A stretch of DNA of 64,000 nucleotides from Wyeomyia smithii (Eukaryota > Arthropoda > Insecta > Diptera > Culicidae). The translations under genes were made by a program, and so were the position numbers. Numbering within the stretch: the first letter of the stretch is position 1; each line of letters starts with the position of its first letter. The stretch lies in assembly GCF_029784165.1 (NCBI RefSeq), contig NC_073696.1, forward strand, positions 89,165,310 through 89,229,309, in the 5' to 3' direction. Below are positions 42,775 to 53,345 of this stretch, in pieces. The notes under the pieces were generated by a model that saw only the letters and a list, made by a program, of their open reading frames with translations, ran no database searches and had not been told where the DNA came from.

Positions 42775-45190
42775 CTAATAAGCCCGTTTCGCCGCCGCAA
42801 TCACCTCGCGGCTCACCTCGTTGTCACATGTCACGAGAGTACCAAGATAAACAAATTCGTCGACCACTTCGAAAGTATCTCCATCCATCTCCACCGCAGC
42901 ACCAACACCCGCAGAATTACCGCGCTCTCTGTCAGCCACCATGTACTTCGTTTTGGCAGAGTTAATGGTGAGTCCAATTCTCACAGCTTTCCTTTTGAGA
43001 GTCGTAAAGGCCTCCTCAACTGCTCTACGGTTAACACCAATTATATCAATGTCGTCCGCGATGCCCAGAAGCATGTGAGACATAGTGATGATGGTGCCGC
43101 TCCTCTGCACACCTGCCCTTCGTATTGCACCTTCCAAAGCTATGTTGAACAGCAAGTTCGAGAGCCCGTCACCTTGCTTCAGACCATCCAACGTCACAAA
43201 CGCGTCCGAAAATTCGCCAGCTGTCCTGACGCATGATGTGAAACCGTCAAGCGTCGCACGTAACAGTTCAATTAGTGCTGGGAAACCATGTTCTAGCATT
43301 ATTCGCCAAAGCTCGTTGCGTTTCACTGTGTCGTACGCCGCCTTAAATTCTATGAACAGATGATGAGTCTGCAAGTTGTGTTATCGAAACTTGTTGAGAA
43401 TCTGTCTCAAGGTAAACATCTGGTCTGTTGTCGATCGCCCCACTCGAAAACCGCATTGGTATTCTCCAACAAAGGCTTCCTGCAACGGCCTCAGTCGCTG
43501 GAACCGGATGCGGGAGAGAATTTCGTAAGCGAGATTAAGGAGGGTCGATAGTTACTACAGTCGAGCCTATGTCCCTTCTAGAAAATACCCTTAGGATAAT
43601 CTGGTGAATTGCACTAAACAGCCGCTCGCTCCCAACTTTGAAAAGTTCGGCTGGCATACCGTCCTTCCCAGCGGCTTTGTGGTTCTTTAGCTCTTTGCAA
43701 GCATTCTTCACCTCGTCCAATATTGGTGGGTCCACAGCTTGTCCGTCTTCCCCAATTTCTATCCTGTTCCCCTCGACGACTCTCCTACCTTCCTTACCGT
43801 TCAACACCACTTCAAAATGCTGCTTCCAACGCCTGGCCACCTGCGATTTATCGGTAATCAGGTTCCCCTCCCTGTCATTGCACATGGCAGGTACTGGCAC
43901 GGTCCGGTTCCTGATTCCGTTGATCGTTCTATAAAAGCTGCTCGTGTCGTGCCCGGTGAAGCAATTCTCCGCCTCCGCGAGGACGCGATCGTAGTGCTCA
44001 TGTTTCTTACGGCGATGAAGCCTCTTTTTGGCAGCTTTTGCCACCCGGTATTTCTCCCGCATCATACGCGTTACACGATTAGCTGCTACTAACGTGTTGG
44101 CGTAGGCTCGGTTCTTCTCCTCCATCACCTCTAGGCACTAAGCATCGAACCACCCACTACGCGTGGTTCCCATTGTCATGTCTATCACTTCTCGCGCTGT
44201 TTCGCTGACCGCATCATGGATGTGCTTCCACTGCTCGTTCAGGTCCACTCCAGCTGGTTCACCGATCCGTCTATCAACTTTCCGAGTATACTCTGTAGCA
44301 ACTCCTTCCGCTGATAACCTCTGAATGTCCAGATGTATCTTCCTCGCCGATCTCGATTTAAATACATTGGACAACCGGGCGCAAATCTTGCCTACCAAGA
44401 GATAGTGATCCGAGTCGATGTTTGGCTCTCGAAAGGACCACACATCTATGACGTTTGAAAAGTGCCGGCCGTCGATCAGCATGTGGTCGATCTGGGAGCA
44501 GGCCTCTCCATTGAGGTGTCTCCAAGTGTGCTTCCGAATGTTCAGACGTGCAAAATGGATACGACAGATGGCCATTCCCCTGGCCACGGCGAAGTTCACC
44601 TCAATCCGTTGTTGTTGGTGGTAGAACTCATCTCGTCCGACTTGTGCGTTCGTATCTCCGATGACGATCTTTATATCGTGCTGTGGGCACTCTCCATACG
44701 TTTTCTCGAGGAGCTTATAAAACTCCTCCTTTACGTCATCGGTAGCTCTCTGGTCAAGATGCCCGCACGTGCCAGTTCGAGCAGAGTACTAACATTCCAA
44801 GTACCAAGTTTTCAATCGTTGTCCTTTTTCGTTTGCCTAGGTCTATACCGATTGTTCCCATTCGTATCATTCTATGGATTGTTCGTAGTATGTGTATTTC
44901 AGCATGCTGCTTAACTAGAGCTGCGATGCCTAGTCTCGCGATGGAGCTGCCGTCTTGGGTGTAGCTGGCGAGACACCGCATTTCATAGCTCAGCCGTCCG
45001 CTCCTGATCAGTCGCCGTTTGAGCTGCCCCTAGCCTGGAAAACAAACGCTCAGGCAAGCTGCTCTCCAAGGAGAACAGCTCCTCCTTCCCTGTCAGCATA
45101 CGACCAAGTTCCCACCGGTTCACCGATCTTCCCTTGATTGCTCGTTTCCCAGTCGTGTAGGTAGGGATAGGAGTTGCTGGGCATTATGCT
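42775..45190 (-). pseudogene. Non-LTR retrotransposon, family B copy 2 (best preserved)
   Basis: Minus strand, starting with the leader CCCAGCAACTCCTATCCC near 45180 and an LGTWNVSTL endonuclease start near 44810. A deletion then joins to IKIVIGDTNAQVGRDEFYHQ near 44675, then RKHTWRHLNGEACSQIDHML near 44545-44485 and NIDSDHYLLV near 44420. The linker is open (frame 44128-43535): EKNRAYANTLVAANRV, LITDKSQVARRWKQHF and KELKNHKAAGKDGMPAELFK. RT frame 43374-42775 has HHLFIEFKAAYDTVKRNELW, LKQGDGLSNLLFNIALEGAI, catalytic GIADDIDIIGV and VDEFVYLGTLVTCDNEVS. The catalytic ADD is intact. A frame break near 43535-43375 and a stop in the linker inactivate it. Confidence 0.85.
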
Positions 45191-45264
45191 ATGGACCACA
45201 CTGGGGTTTATTTTATGCCAACTAGTACGGGTGTACTGCTGGTACGCATTGCCCAGCCGTTTAC

Positions 45265-46925
45265 CAACCACCTGGAGATCACCGCAACAGACTTAAGCAC
45301 AAATCGATCAGGTTTTGATTGACGGAAGGCACTTCTAATGGTCAAAATGCGCTAAAGATTTTGGTTGTCAACAACGTGTGCTACCGTCGCCCGCCACGGT
45401 ATGATCTGGAGCAGATTAAACTCCCCGAAGCCGGCACTAAGTACGTGCAAAGCCTCGAGGTAGCATTGCCGGATGAAAAATAGCTTACCAAGCCCCTCTG
45501 GAGAACTGCTGTACTGTGAAAGCAGTGTTTATTAATGCAGGAACGCGAAAGGTTCATTTGAGCTCAGCGAATCGACGTAACGGCTGGTTCAACGAAGAAT
45601 ATCAAACAATTCAAGACGAGAAAAATGCAGCGTGAGAATTGATGCTGCAACAAAGGACCCGTCACAACCTAAGTCGATACAAACATAAAATTAGACATCA
45701 GACCCATCTTTTCCGCGACAAAAACTGCCGCCTATAAGAGCTGGAGTTTGAAAAAATCTTGCAGCTGTAGCGTTCTCAAGAAACACGTAAGTTCTACAAG
45801 AAACTGAAAACATCCCGCGCCAGCTTTGTGCCGCGAACCGAAATGCGTCGGGGTAAAGATGGAGGAATCTTGACGGATGAACGTGAGGTGATCGACAGGT
45901 GGAAGCAGCACTACAATGAACACCTGAATGGCACTGAGGCAGAGGATCAAGACGGCAGGAGGAACGACTTTGTAGGTGGGCGATCGACAACCAAATGTTT
46001 ACGCTGCGGCAGATCCTCCAAAAGTGTCGCGAATACCAAGTCCCCACGCACCACCTATTCATCGATTTCAAGGCCACCTACGATACTATCGACTGTGTAG
46101 AGCTATGAAAAATAATGGACCATAATGGTTTTCCTGTGAAACTAGCAAGACTGATCAAGGCCGCGATGGATGGTGTACAGTGCTGTGTGAAGATTTCGGG
46201 TGCGTTATCAAGCCCGTTTGAAACACCCAAGGGAGTTCGACAAGGCGACGGTGTTTCCTACCTGCTGTTCAACATTGCGCTTGAAGGTGTGATGAAACGT
46301 GCGGCCTTCAACCTGCGGGGCACGATCTTCAATAAATCCAGTCAGTTCATCTGCTTCGCTGACGACGTGGACCTTGTCGGAAGGACGTTCCAGGCGGTTG
46401 CTGAACAGTACACCAAACTGAAACGTGAAGCTAAAAAGGTTGGATTAAAAGTAAATAAGTCAAAGTGCAAGTATCTGCTAGCAGGAGGAACCGAATGCGA
46501 TAGGGCTTGCATAGGCAGTAGCTTAATAATTGATGGAGACGAGTTCTAGTAACGTCAGATAAAAACTGCAGCAGAGAAATCCGCAAACGTCTTGTAGCTA
46601 GAAGTCGTGCCTACTACGGACTCCACAAGACTTTAAGGTCTGGTAAACCAAGTGCACCATGCACAAGACGCTTGTGAGACCAGTAGTCCTCTTCGGGCAC
46701 AAGACATGGACAATGCTCGAGGAGGACTTGCAAACACTGGCCGTTTTCGAACGACGTGTGCTTAGAACTATCTTCGGCGGAGTATGTGAGGATGGCGTAT
46801 GGAGGCGAAGGATGAACCACGAGAACTCAACGCAACTCTACGGCGAACCCAGTATCCAGAAAATCGCGGAAGCTGGAAGGGTACAATGGGCGGGATATGA
46901 TGCTTCTACTGTTAGGTGTCAGAGG
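45265..46925 (+). pseudogene. Non-LTR retrotransposon, family A copy 2, 5' truncated
   Basis: It begins inside the endonuclease (IDQVLIDGRHF near 45305), directly next to the 5' end of the minus-strand copy. The linker has SANRRNGWFNEEYQTIQDEK near 45575-45620 and EMRRGKDGGILTDEREVIDR near 45840-45900. The frame 46115-46549 holds FPVKLARLIKAAMDGVQCC, VRQGDGVSYLLFNIALEGV and the intact catalytic FADDVDLVGRTF near 46355. The 3' part includes TLVRPVVLFGHKTWTMLEED and RRVLRTIFGGVCEDGVWRRR near 46670-46810, then GRVQWAGYDAS. Part of the RT fingers is deleted near 45975. It is the same family as the copy at 3187-5420. Confidence 0.82.
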
Positions 46926-47148
46926 TAAACACAATAGTGTTAAGCAGTGTTAGGTAAATGTAAAAATGTCGAGCCGTCGTCGTTTTTTGTGCGCCGGATC
47001 AAGCTTAAAGAATATAGTTCAACCGATAAAAGTGTGAGAGAGAACAGCGTTTTATTTGAATCTAATATGTGGATTATGAGATTCCAGATTATGGAGGGGA
47101 ATCGTTATATGAAAAAAACGAAACTTGATAGCAGAAAGCCAGAACCAA

Positions 47149-47963
47149 GTTTTTTTGTTCTATTTGGAGCCCCAAACAATCCTAAATTTATCGGAAGTCG
47201 ATTGGTTTAGTCTCCGCTTGGCGCATTGCATTTCAAATTTATATGGAGATTTGTATGGAAAAACCAACGTTTTTGCATTTGCCATTCTAAAGAGCTCAAA
47301 GTGGCTCAAACCTTAGGTTTCAGGACTTCAAATGGTATGTTTTATGAAGCCTAACAACTTGGCCGAAGACATCAAAGAGCTAGGGTGTCCCAAAAAAATA
47401 CTGGAGCTGTTCAAAGTTGAGTATGTCCAAGTTTATGTTGCAAATCATTTTTTCTGCCAACACTGCCGGTGTACCGGCGTCCAGCGTTAGTCAGATTTCT
47501 ATCAGAAGTAACCTCTGAAACACGTTGTAGATTCTACCTACGCCTAGAATATTGACCTGAATTTGTTTGTTTGATCCAACTGAGTGTATAAACACGTTAC
47601 GACAGGTTATTTCTGATGGAAATCCTACTGGCGCCGATACATTGGTAATGTTGGCAGAAAACAAAATTTTCTGCTTTTAAATCGACATACTCAACTTTGA
47701 ACAGCTATAGCTCTTCTTAGGGACTTCCTAGCTCTTCAGTGCCTTCTGCGAAGTTGTTAGGCATCTAAAATACTATACTTTTACATAATGTAGTGCATTA
47801 TTAGATTATTATTGAGCTCTCTAGAAAGGTAAATGCAAAAAAGTAGGGTTTCCCATATAAATTTTCATACAAATTCGAAATACAATGCGCCAAGCGGAGA
47901 CAAAACCAATCGTCTTCCGGTAAGTTAGAGGTTGTTTAGGGCCCCAAAAGGAACCAAAAAAGT
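47149..47963. mobile_element. Foldback MITE with ~200-bp inverted arms
   Basis: The left arm holds TTTTTTTGTTCTATTTGGAG, CGATTGGTTTAGTCTCCGC and TTGGCGCATTGCATTTC. The right arm repeats these inverted, ending GAACCAAAAAAGT. Inner sequences such as GTTCAAAGTTGAGTATGTC near 47414 and its inverted partner near 47688, and AGTAACCTCTGAAACACG near 47505, extend the palindrome, so most of the element folds on itself. No frame with a recognised domain. A target duplication was not resolved. Bases 46926-47148 hold nothing recognised. Confidence 0.75.
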
Positions 47964-48040
47964 AGGAGGTTGTATCCAAGACACGACCGCATGAATGACG
48001 TAGAACTACGTACACTATTAACAAATGCGTTGAGTGTTTC

Positions 48041-48145
48041 ATTACCCTAGTAACACAACTGTTTTTATCAAAGTTTTATAGCGCTTTTTTGGCTGTATTG
48101 AGCGCTATAAAACTTCGATAAAACCAATATTTTTACTTGGGTAAT
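48041..48145. mobile_element. 105-bp hairpin MITE
   Basis: The ends ATTACCCTAGTAA and TTACTTGGGTAAT are inverted repeats. Inside, TTTATCAAAGTTTTATAGCG pairs with CGCTATAAAACTTCGATAAA, giving a stem of about 24 bp. The TIR resembles that of the 873-bp element at 8530. It lies in the right end of the minus-strand composite element. Confidence 0.75.
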
Positions 48146-48232
48146 GAGTTATAATGTCTACTAATGAAGGGTTGTGAATTTCGTGAACCGGTTTCAGCAG
48201 TTAGCAGATCGTGCCAAGTTAAAAACCATACA

Positions 48233-48368
48233 CAGCACACACACACAAATCATACCTTATCATAGACACACACACATCATACCATATCATTATACCACAC
48301 ACACATCATACCATATCATACACACATACACACATACACACATGATACCATATCATATACACACAGCA
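48233..48368. repeat. Compound microsatellite (CACA / CATACCATATCAT)
   Basis: (CA)n tracts alternate with CATACCATATCAT-type words across about 135 bp. It sits beside the second P module of the minus-strand element, exactly where that module loses its TATA end, so the repeat expansion probably replaced it. Confidence 0.85.
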
Positions 48369-48370
48369 AG

Positions 48371-48633
48371 CAAGCGACCAATCAGAGGACGTTATTTTTA
48401 TTTCAACAAGGCTTGACAATTTTCAATAGTGCAATAGTTCGTAGATTCAAACAACATTTTCCTGCATTTGGGCAGATGCGTGTATAATTTTCCAATCGAT
48501 TGCTGCAAGAATGAAGAAAATCGGTTGAAAACCAACCGACCTATAAACATTTGAAAAGGGACAAATTTCGTCCCAGTTTTTCAGTTTGCATCCCTGTGTG
48601 GTATGCTAAAGTAAAACATAGTTCTACGCCAAA
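48371..48633 (-). repeat. P module, minus strand, right-hand copy
   Basis: On the minus strand it starts TTGGCGTAGAACTATG and keeps CAATCGATTGGAAAA, ACTATTGCACTATTGAAAA and CCTCTGATTGGTCGC. The TATA portion is missing, replaced by the microsatellite. Confidence 0.75.
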
Positions 48634-50086
48634 AAGGCATTTTGTTGTTCAAAATCGGTTGCTGATCGCAACCTTTGTGCTGCCCCAACAGTGGGGGAGT
48701 TAAGATACACGGACAACATGCACTGTGGAATTCACCTTCTGTAAATTAGACGGCCGCGACAGATGTAACTGCTAGAATCCGCACAGAATGCTTGCTTACG
48801 TTGTCAAAAATTATTAACTTTCAATGAGTTGTTTATTTGCCTTGAAAAAAGGCATTTTGCTGTTCAAAATTGGATTTGGTGATGACGATCTTTATGCCGC
48901 CCCAACAGTGGGGTAATAATGGCAGTCTGGCGAGGCACGCTGAAAAGAACCGCGCTGCTACTGAGACGTGATGACCAACCACAACGCAAGTGATTTATTT
49001 AATTTGAAGGCAAACACAGGCGCAACCCGCTGTTACTTCTGACTGCTGTATCTGCTTCTACTGCTGTCAACGTTGTGGACGGTCCATCCAGCTCGCCTTC
49101 CGACTAATGATTGTAGCTAGTTTTCCCAGAAACACTCTTTTATAGCCGAAGGGTGCTACGTAATAGGCCACGCCCTCCTGTTCAGTTGTTTAATTCTCTA
49201 ATATTCTTTAGACGAATTATTCCACAATTCGCATTCGATATTTGTTTCCAGCGAATAAACACCGATGGTGCTCTCACACACGCAACGGTTTTAACCCGTG
49301 TTTTATTGCGGTTTGTAACATGAAGCGATTTCGTTTGCTCGTTGTTGCGTGTTTCATCATGTTGCAACTTGGCAGCTGGGAGACGACGAAATTCTGTTAA
49401 TGCTGATTGATTGAATCGACTTCATATTAGCTCTGCATATTCGAATTAACTGCCTTTGTGAATGAGTTCTAACAGGGTAGTTTGTTATTCAAAATCGGTT
49501 ATGTTGATCGCAGCCTTTGTGCTGTCCCAACAGTGGGGGTATTAACTAAATAAACTACAACAGAATATGATTGCTAGGATCCCGCGAAGAATGTTTGCTT
49601 GTGTTGATGCTAGGAAATTTTCACCCTTCAATTACTTGTTTATTTGCCTTGAAAAAAGGCATTTTGCTGTTCAAAATCGGTTGCTGATCGCAACCTTTGT
49701 GCTGCCCTAACAATGGGGGAGTTAAGTTACACGGACAACATGCACTGTGGAAGCTATTTCACCTTCTGTAAATTAGACGGCCGCGACAGGTGTAACTGCT
49801 AGAATCCACACAGAATGCTTGCTTACGTTGTCAAAAATTATTAACTTTCAATGACTTGTTTATTTGCCTTGAAAAAAAGTATTTTGCTGTTCAAATTGGA
49901 TTTGGTGATGACGATCTTCATGCTGCCCTAACACGGGGGAATAATGGCAGTCTGGCGACGCACGCTGAGAAGAACCGCGCTGCTCCTGAGACGTGGTGAC
50001 TAACCAGAGGGCTAGTGCTGCTGCTGCGAGAGGACGACTGCTGTTGTCGCTGTCTAGAACTATTATAAGCGGCTTTGGCATAAACA

Positions 50087-50436
50087 GGCTCTTATGTAGG
50101 CCAAATTGCATGCTTTCAATTGCAAGGTTTATGATTCCGTCGACCGTGCTTGGGAAGCAATCATATAACGACCAATCAGAGGACGTAATTTTTGTTTAAA
50201 CAAGGCTTGACAATTATCAATAGTACAATAGTTTGCATAATCAATCAACTATTTTCTACATTTGGGTAGATGCGTGTATAATTTTCCAAACAATTGCTGC
50301 AAAAATGAAGGAAATCGGTTGAAAACAAACCGATTTATAAGCATTTAAAAAGGGACATATTTCGTCCCTTTTTCGTTAATAGTTTTCCTATTTACATCCC
50401 TATGTGGTAGGCTCAAGAAAAACGTAGTTCTACGTC
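50087..50436 (-). promoter_or_regulatory. P module, minus strand, left-hand copy with CCAAT
   Basis: Minus strand from TTGACGTAGAACTACG through CCTCTGATTGGTCG (inverted CCAAT at about 50165-50178) to CCTACATAAGAGCC. The TATA box has one change (TACATAAG), so promoter strength may be reduced. Confidence 0.6.
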
Positions 50437-50445
50437 AAAAAGTGG

Positions 50446-51314
50446 AAGAGGTTGTTTATAAGAAACGACCGCAATGTTAACGTAGAATAACGACAGCCTG
50501 TCTTATGTCAATATTTATTTGCAATAGCTTTGGAAATAGAGCAAGTATATATTACAACCGGCCACCAACACATCCTTGAGGCAATGTTGAATTTTTCTTG
50601 TCTTGCGAATGCTGAAATTTGCGGTTTTCCGTCTGTTACACATGATGAAAAATCTTAGCTACTTCAATCACATAATTGTGGAGCACCAACACCAACAGTA
50701 ACAAACTGGCAAGTTTGTTCAAATATCATGATTTCGGATAACCATTCGCCGATGATTCTAGTTCTCCCGTTTTCTTTAGTAGAATTGCCTGCCATTTCCA
50801 ATAATTCTGCAGCTACCGAAAACTCCATAACAGCCGCCAGATAGACAGGTGCTTAAATACCAACGCGCCCAGCGCGATCAGCCAGAAATTGAAACCCAGC
50901 TTTTCTTTCTTCACGATCAGCAACCAACGTCCGTGTGGTATCGGCACAATCATGGAATGAATTATACATAAACCACAAAGCGCGCATTCTTGGTCAACTA
51001 GGTATATTCTGTCGACCTTGTTAGGGAAAGAAGCATTGTGCGACATTTGCGTTTCGACAAGACTTGACAATTTTCAATGGTACAATCGTTCGAACAATTA
51101 GATTACAACTTTCTGCATTTGGAAGGGTGCTTGGTTGATTTTCCAATCGATTACTGCAAAAATGACGAAAATCGGTTGGAAACTGACTGAACTTAAAACG
51201 GTTGAAAAAGGACAATTTTTGTGACGCTCTCGATGTTTTTGGTTTTTGAAATTGTATTTCTGTAATGAAATTGGTCCCCTGTATATGTTGCCGTAAGACG
51301 TAAATCTACGTCAA
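50446..51314 (-). mobile_element. Short P element (P module plus right end), minus strand
   Basis: A P module (51314-51050, starting TTGACGTAGATTTACG on the minus strand) and a right-end motif (AGGTTGTTTATAAGAAACGACCGC on the plus strand at 50448-50472, in two parts here) bracket about 870 bp with no 1,281-bp unit. It abuts the larger element at 50436, so two related elements lie head to tail. Inside, a minus-strand frame at 50813-51070 reads a hydrophobic FNFWLIALGALVF stretch but no known family. Confidence 0.5.
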
Positions 51315-53159
51315 ACTTGGTTCTGGAAAATCGATCACTTTTCCCCACCTTATTCTACATATATCTTTGATCAAGAACTCAAGGTAACAACCGATGTAGT
51401 CCCATGGATAAAGTCGGTTGCTACTGGCCATAATTTCATCTTCCAACAAGACGCAGCATCTGTTCATAATGCCAAGAATACACAGAAATGGCTTGCTGAA
51501 ACAGTTCCGGACTTTGGGAGAAGAAAATCTTTCCCCCTAGTAGTTCCAATATTGATCCTTAAGCTTATTTTGTGTGGGGCGTCGTCGAGCGGGATACTGA
51601 AAAACTTTTCCGTAGACTATGATAACATGCAAATCAAATTCATGTCTAGTGTGCCAAGTTAACGATATGCATTTTTGATTCAAATTAGTTAACCAGTATT
51701 CAATGGAGTTGAAAAATGAACTCCAGTATGTTAATAATGCGCTATGGGGGTTAATTTTTTTCCAGTAAGTTTGCATATTATTTTGAAATATCTTCGGATA
51801 CTAATGCAAATATAAGTCTGATGATAATTAACATAGCGAAATGGATTTTTAATACTATAGCGACAATTACAATCTCACTCATTACTGTTTTATAAAACAA
51901 CAATTCCACTGAAAACCATCTGAACACAAACTTGTCGTAAGAAACAACCGTCGTTCAAATAACAAAACTTATTATGAAAACGATCTCCGGTTTCATCGAA
52001 AAAAAAAGTCAGGACCACTCAATTAAGCAAAGAAGGTTCATTTTCAGAGCAGGCAGAACGCCGAGCCACATGCTCGGAACTCCTTCTTGCTCGAAAAGGG
52101 GCACCATCCCTTCTTTAAGCTGTCGTCAGTCGTCGGGTTTTCTTTTAATTCCGAAGTGAGAAGCTGTCGCCATCATCTTTCACCAGACGGCCATGGTTAA
52201 GCAGCAGTAAACTTCCACCGAAATGGAACATGACGTCGTTATACCGTCTCGTTATCGCTTCCGACGAATAACTGTGGATGCGGGTTTTGTTCGCCTTCTC
52301 GCTTGAGCTGAAAATGTCATCGGAAAAGTTATCATAAATTACGCCCGCCACCCGGTCGGATTAGAACCGTGCGGAACACAGCGAATAATGCTGCGACCTC
52401 ATGGCATACATACATAACTACACACAAACACATATCCGTACACGCAAAAGCGAACCCCAAATCGCACACCCTGCACCGAAATGGCAGGATTCCTGCCAAA
52501 CCTATTTGCATATCCCCGCAATCCTTTAGTCCGCAGAACCGGTGCAGAAAAGTGCGGAAAGCCACCACACAAAAAGCTCCGGCGGATGAGTTCTCCTTCC
52601 TTGCAAATTTGTACCCACCTAGCGACAGACACGACTCTCTGCAGCCCCCCTGTATGCTCCGTTTTGGCGACCGGCAGGATGTGCAAGCAGACGAGCGGCT
52701 TGCATCAAGAATCAAAACGATAACGAGTCGAAAAAAGCGAAACGTGACTTTGCCGCAGTTTTGCTTTTCTCTCCAAATGGTCGATGAGTGCAGTTCGCTA
52801 CAGAGCGCTTATCATTTGTGGCTGCTTCGCTTCATTGGAGTTGAAGTCTTCGGTGGGTGTAAGCCTTTGAAAAGGATTTTTTTCTGCGTGTGGAGTAGGA
52901 ATCGAGAAAGCTTATCAAGCTCATTGCAGAGAGGCAACAGTGGGCTGTCTAGACTCGAAAGTTGTTGATTGCATGATTTATCAACGTGAATTATCAACTT
53001 GTTTCTTATACGCCAAGATGATATCTGTTTTCGTATTCGCAAACTGATCGATATTGTTTTTTCATTAAACATTTCAGTTTGCATATCCGTTTTCTTGGTT
53101 TCTTGGAAGGTAAACATGTAAACATTATGTAGTTTTTGTCAGGCAAAACGAACCTTCAA
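51315..53159. other. Unique island, no element recognised
   Basis: This stretch shows none of the window's repeat families. Between 52000 and 52970 it is less AT-rich and has open frames on both strands (plus 52369-52968, 199 residues; minus 52332-52715, 127 residues), overlapping and without recognised domain. Neither looks clearly coding. A conserved regulatory or UTR region of a nearby host gene is possible. Confidence 0.4.
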
Positions 53160-53345
53160 AGGTAGTGTTGAACAGCAGTTTTGAGAGCGTCACGAGCATA
53201 GTCCAAACATATTTTGCCATAACTGGTTGCGTTTAACTAGATGTCACCATTAAGTCTATAAAAATAAAAAGTCTACAAGTATAGGTACCTCTTTGAACTT
53301 GTCAAAGATTTGACGTACGGTACACATTTGGTACGCAATTATCTC
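53160..53345 (-). pseudogene. Family B RT fragment, very degraded
   Basis: The minus-strand reading QMCTVRQIFDKFKEVPIL followed by KRNQLWQNMFGL recalls RQILDKF...KRNELWQIMLEHG of family B at 14600-14690 and 43400-43290. Only about 60 residues survive with frameshifts. Confidence 0.5.

Larger units (their letters stand above)
47968..50436 (-). mobile_element. Composite P-unit element, minus-strand relative (2.5 kb)
   Basis: Read on the minus strand: P module (50436-50087) starting TTGACGTAGAACTACG; TATA-like CCTACATAAGAGCC; modules with C-run/GGGCAGC near 49935, 49710 and 49525; a tail with GTTAAAACCGTTGCGTGTG; a second TATA (GGCTATAAAAG near 49145); two more modules near 48910 and 48690; a second P module (48633-48371); then a right end AGACACGACCGC near 47990. 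This is the same order as 34185-38620 but with one fewer unit. Possible duplication AAAAAGTAGG/AAAAAGTGG at 47957-47966 and 50437-50445 is imperfect. Confidence 0.7.

Noticed and set aside
44739..44914. Plus-strand frames opposite the family B copies (for example 44462-44914 and 43739-44092)
   Set aside because: They are antisense shadows of endonuclease and RT coding sequence on the minus strand.
52369..52968. 199-residue plus-strand frame as a host gene
   Set aside because: It overlaps minus-strand frames of similar length, has no recognised domain and an uneven composition rich in H, S, R and K. It could be chance in balanced-composition DNA.
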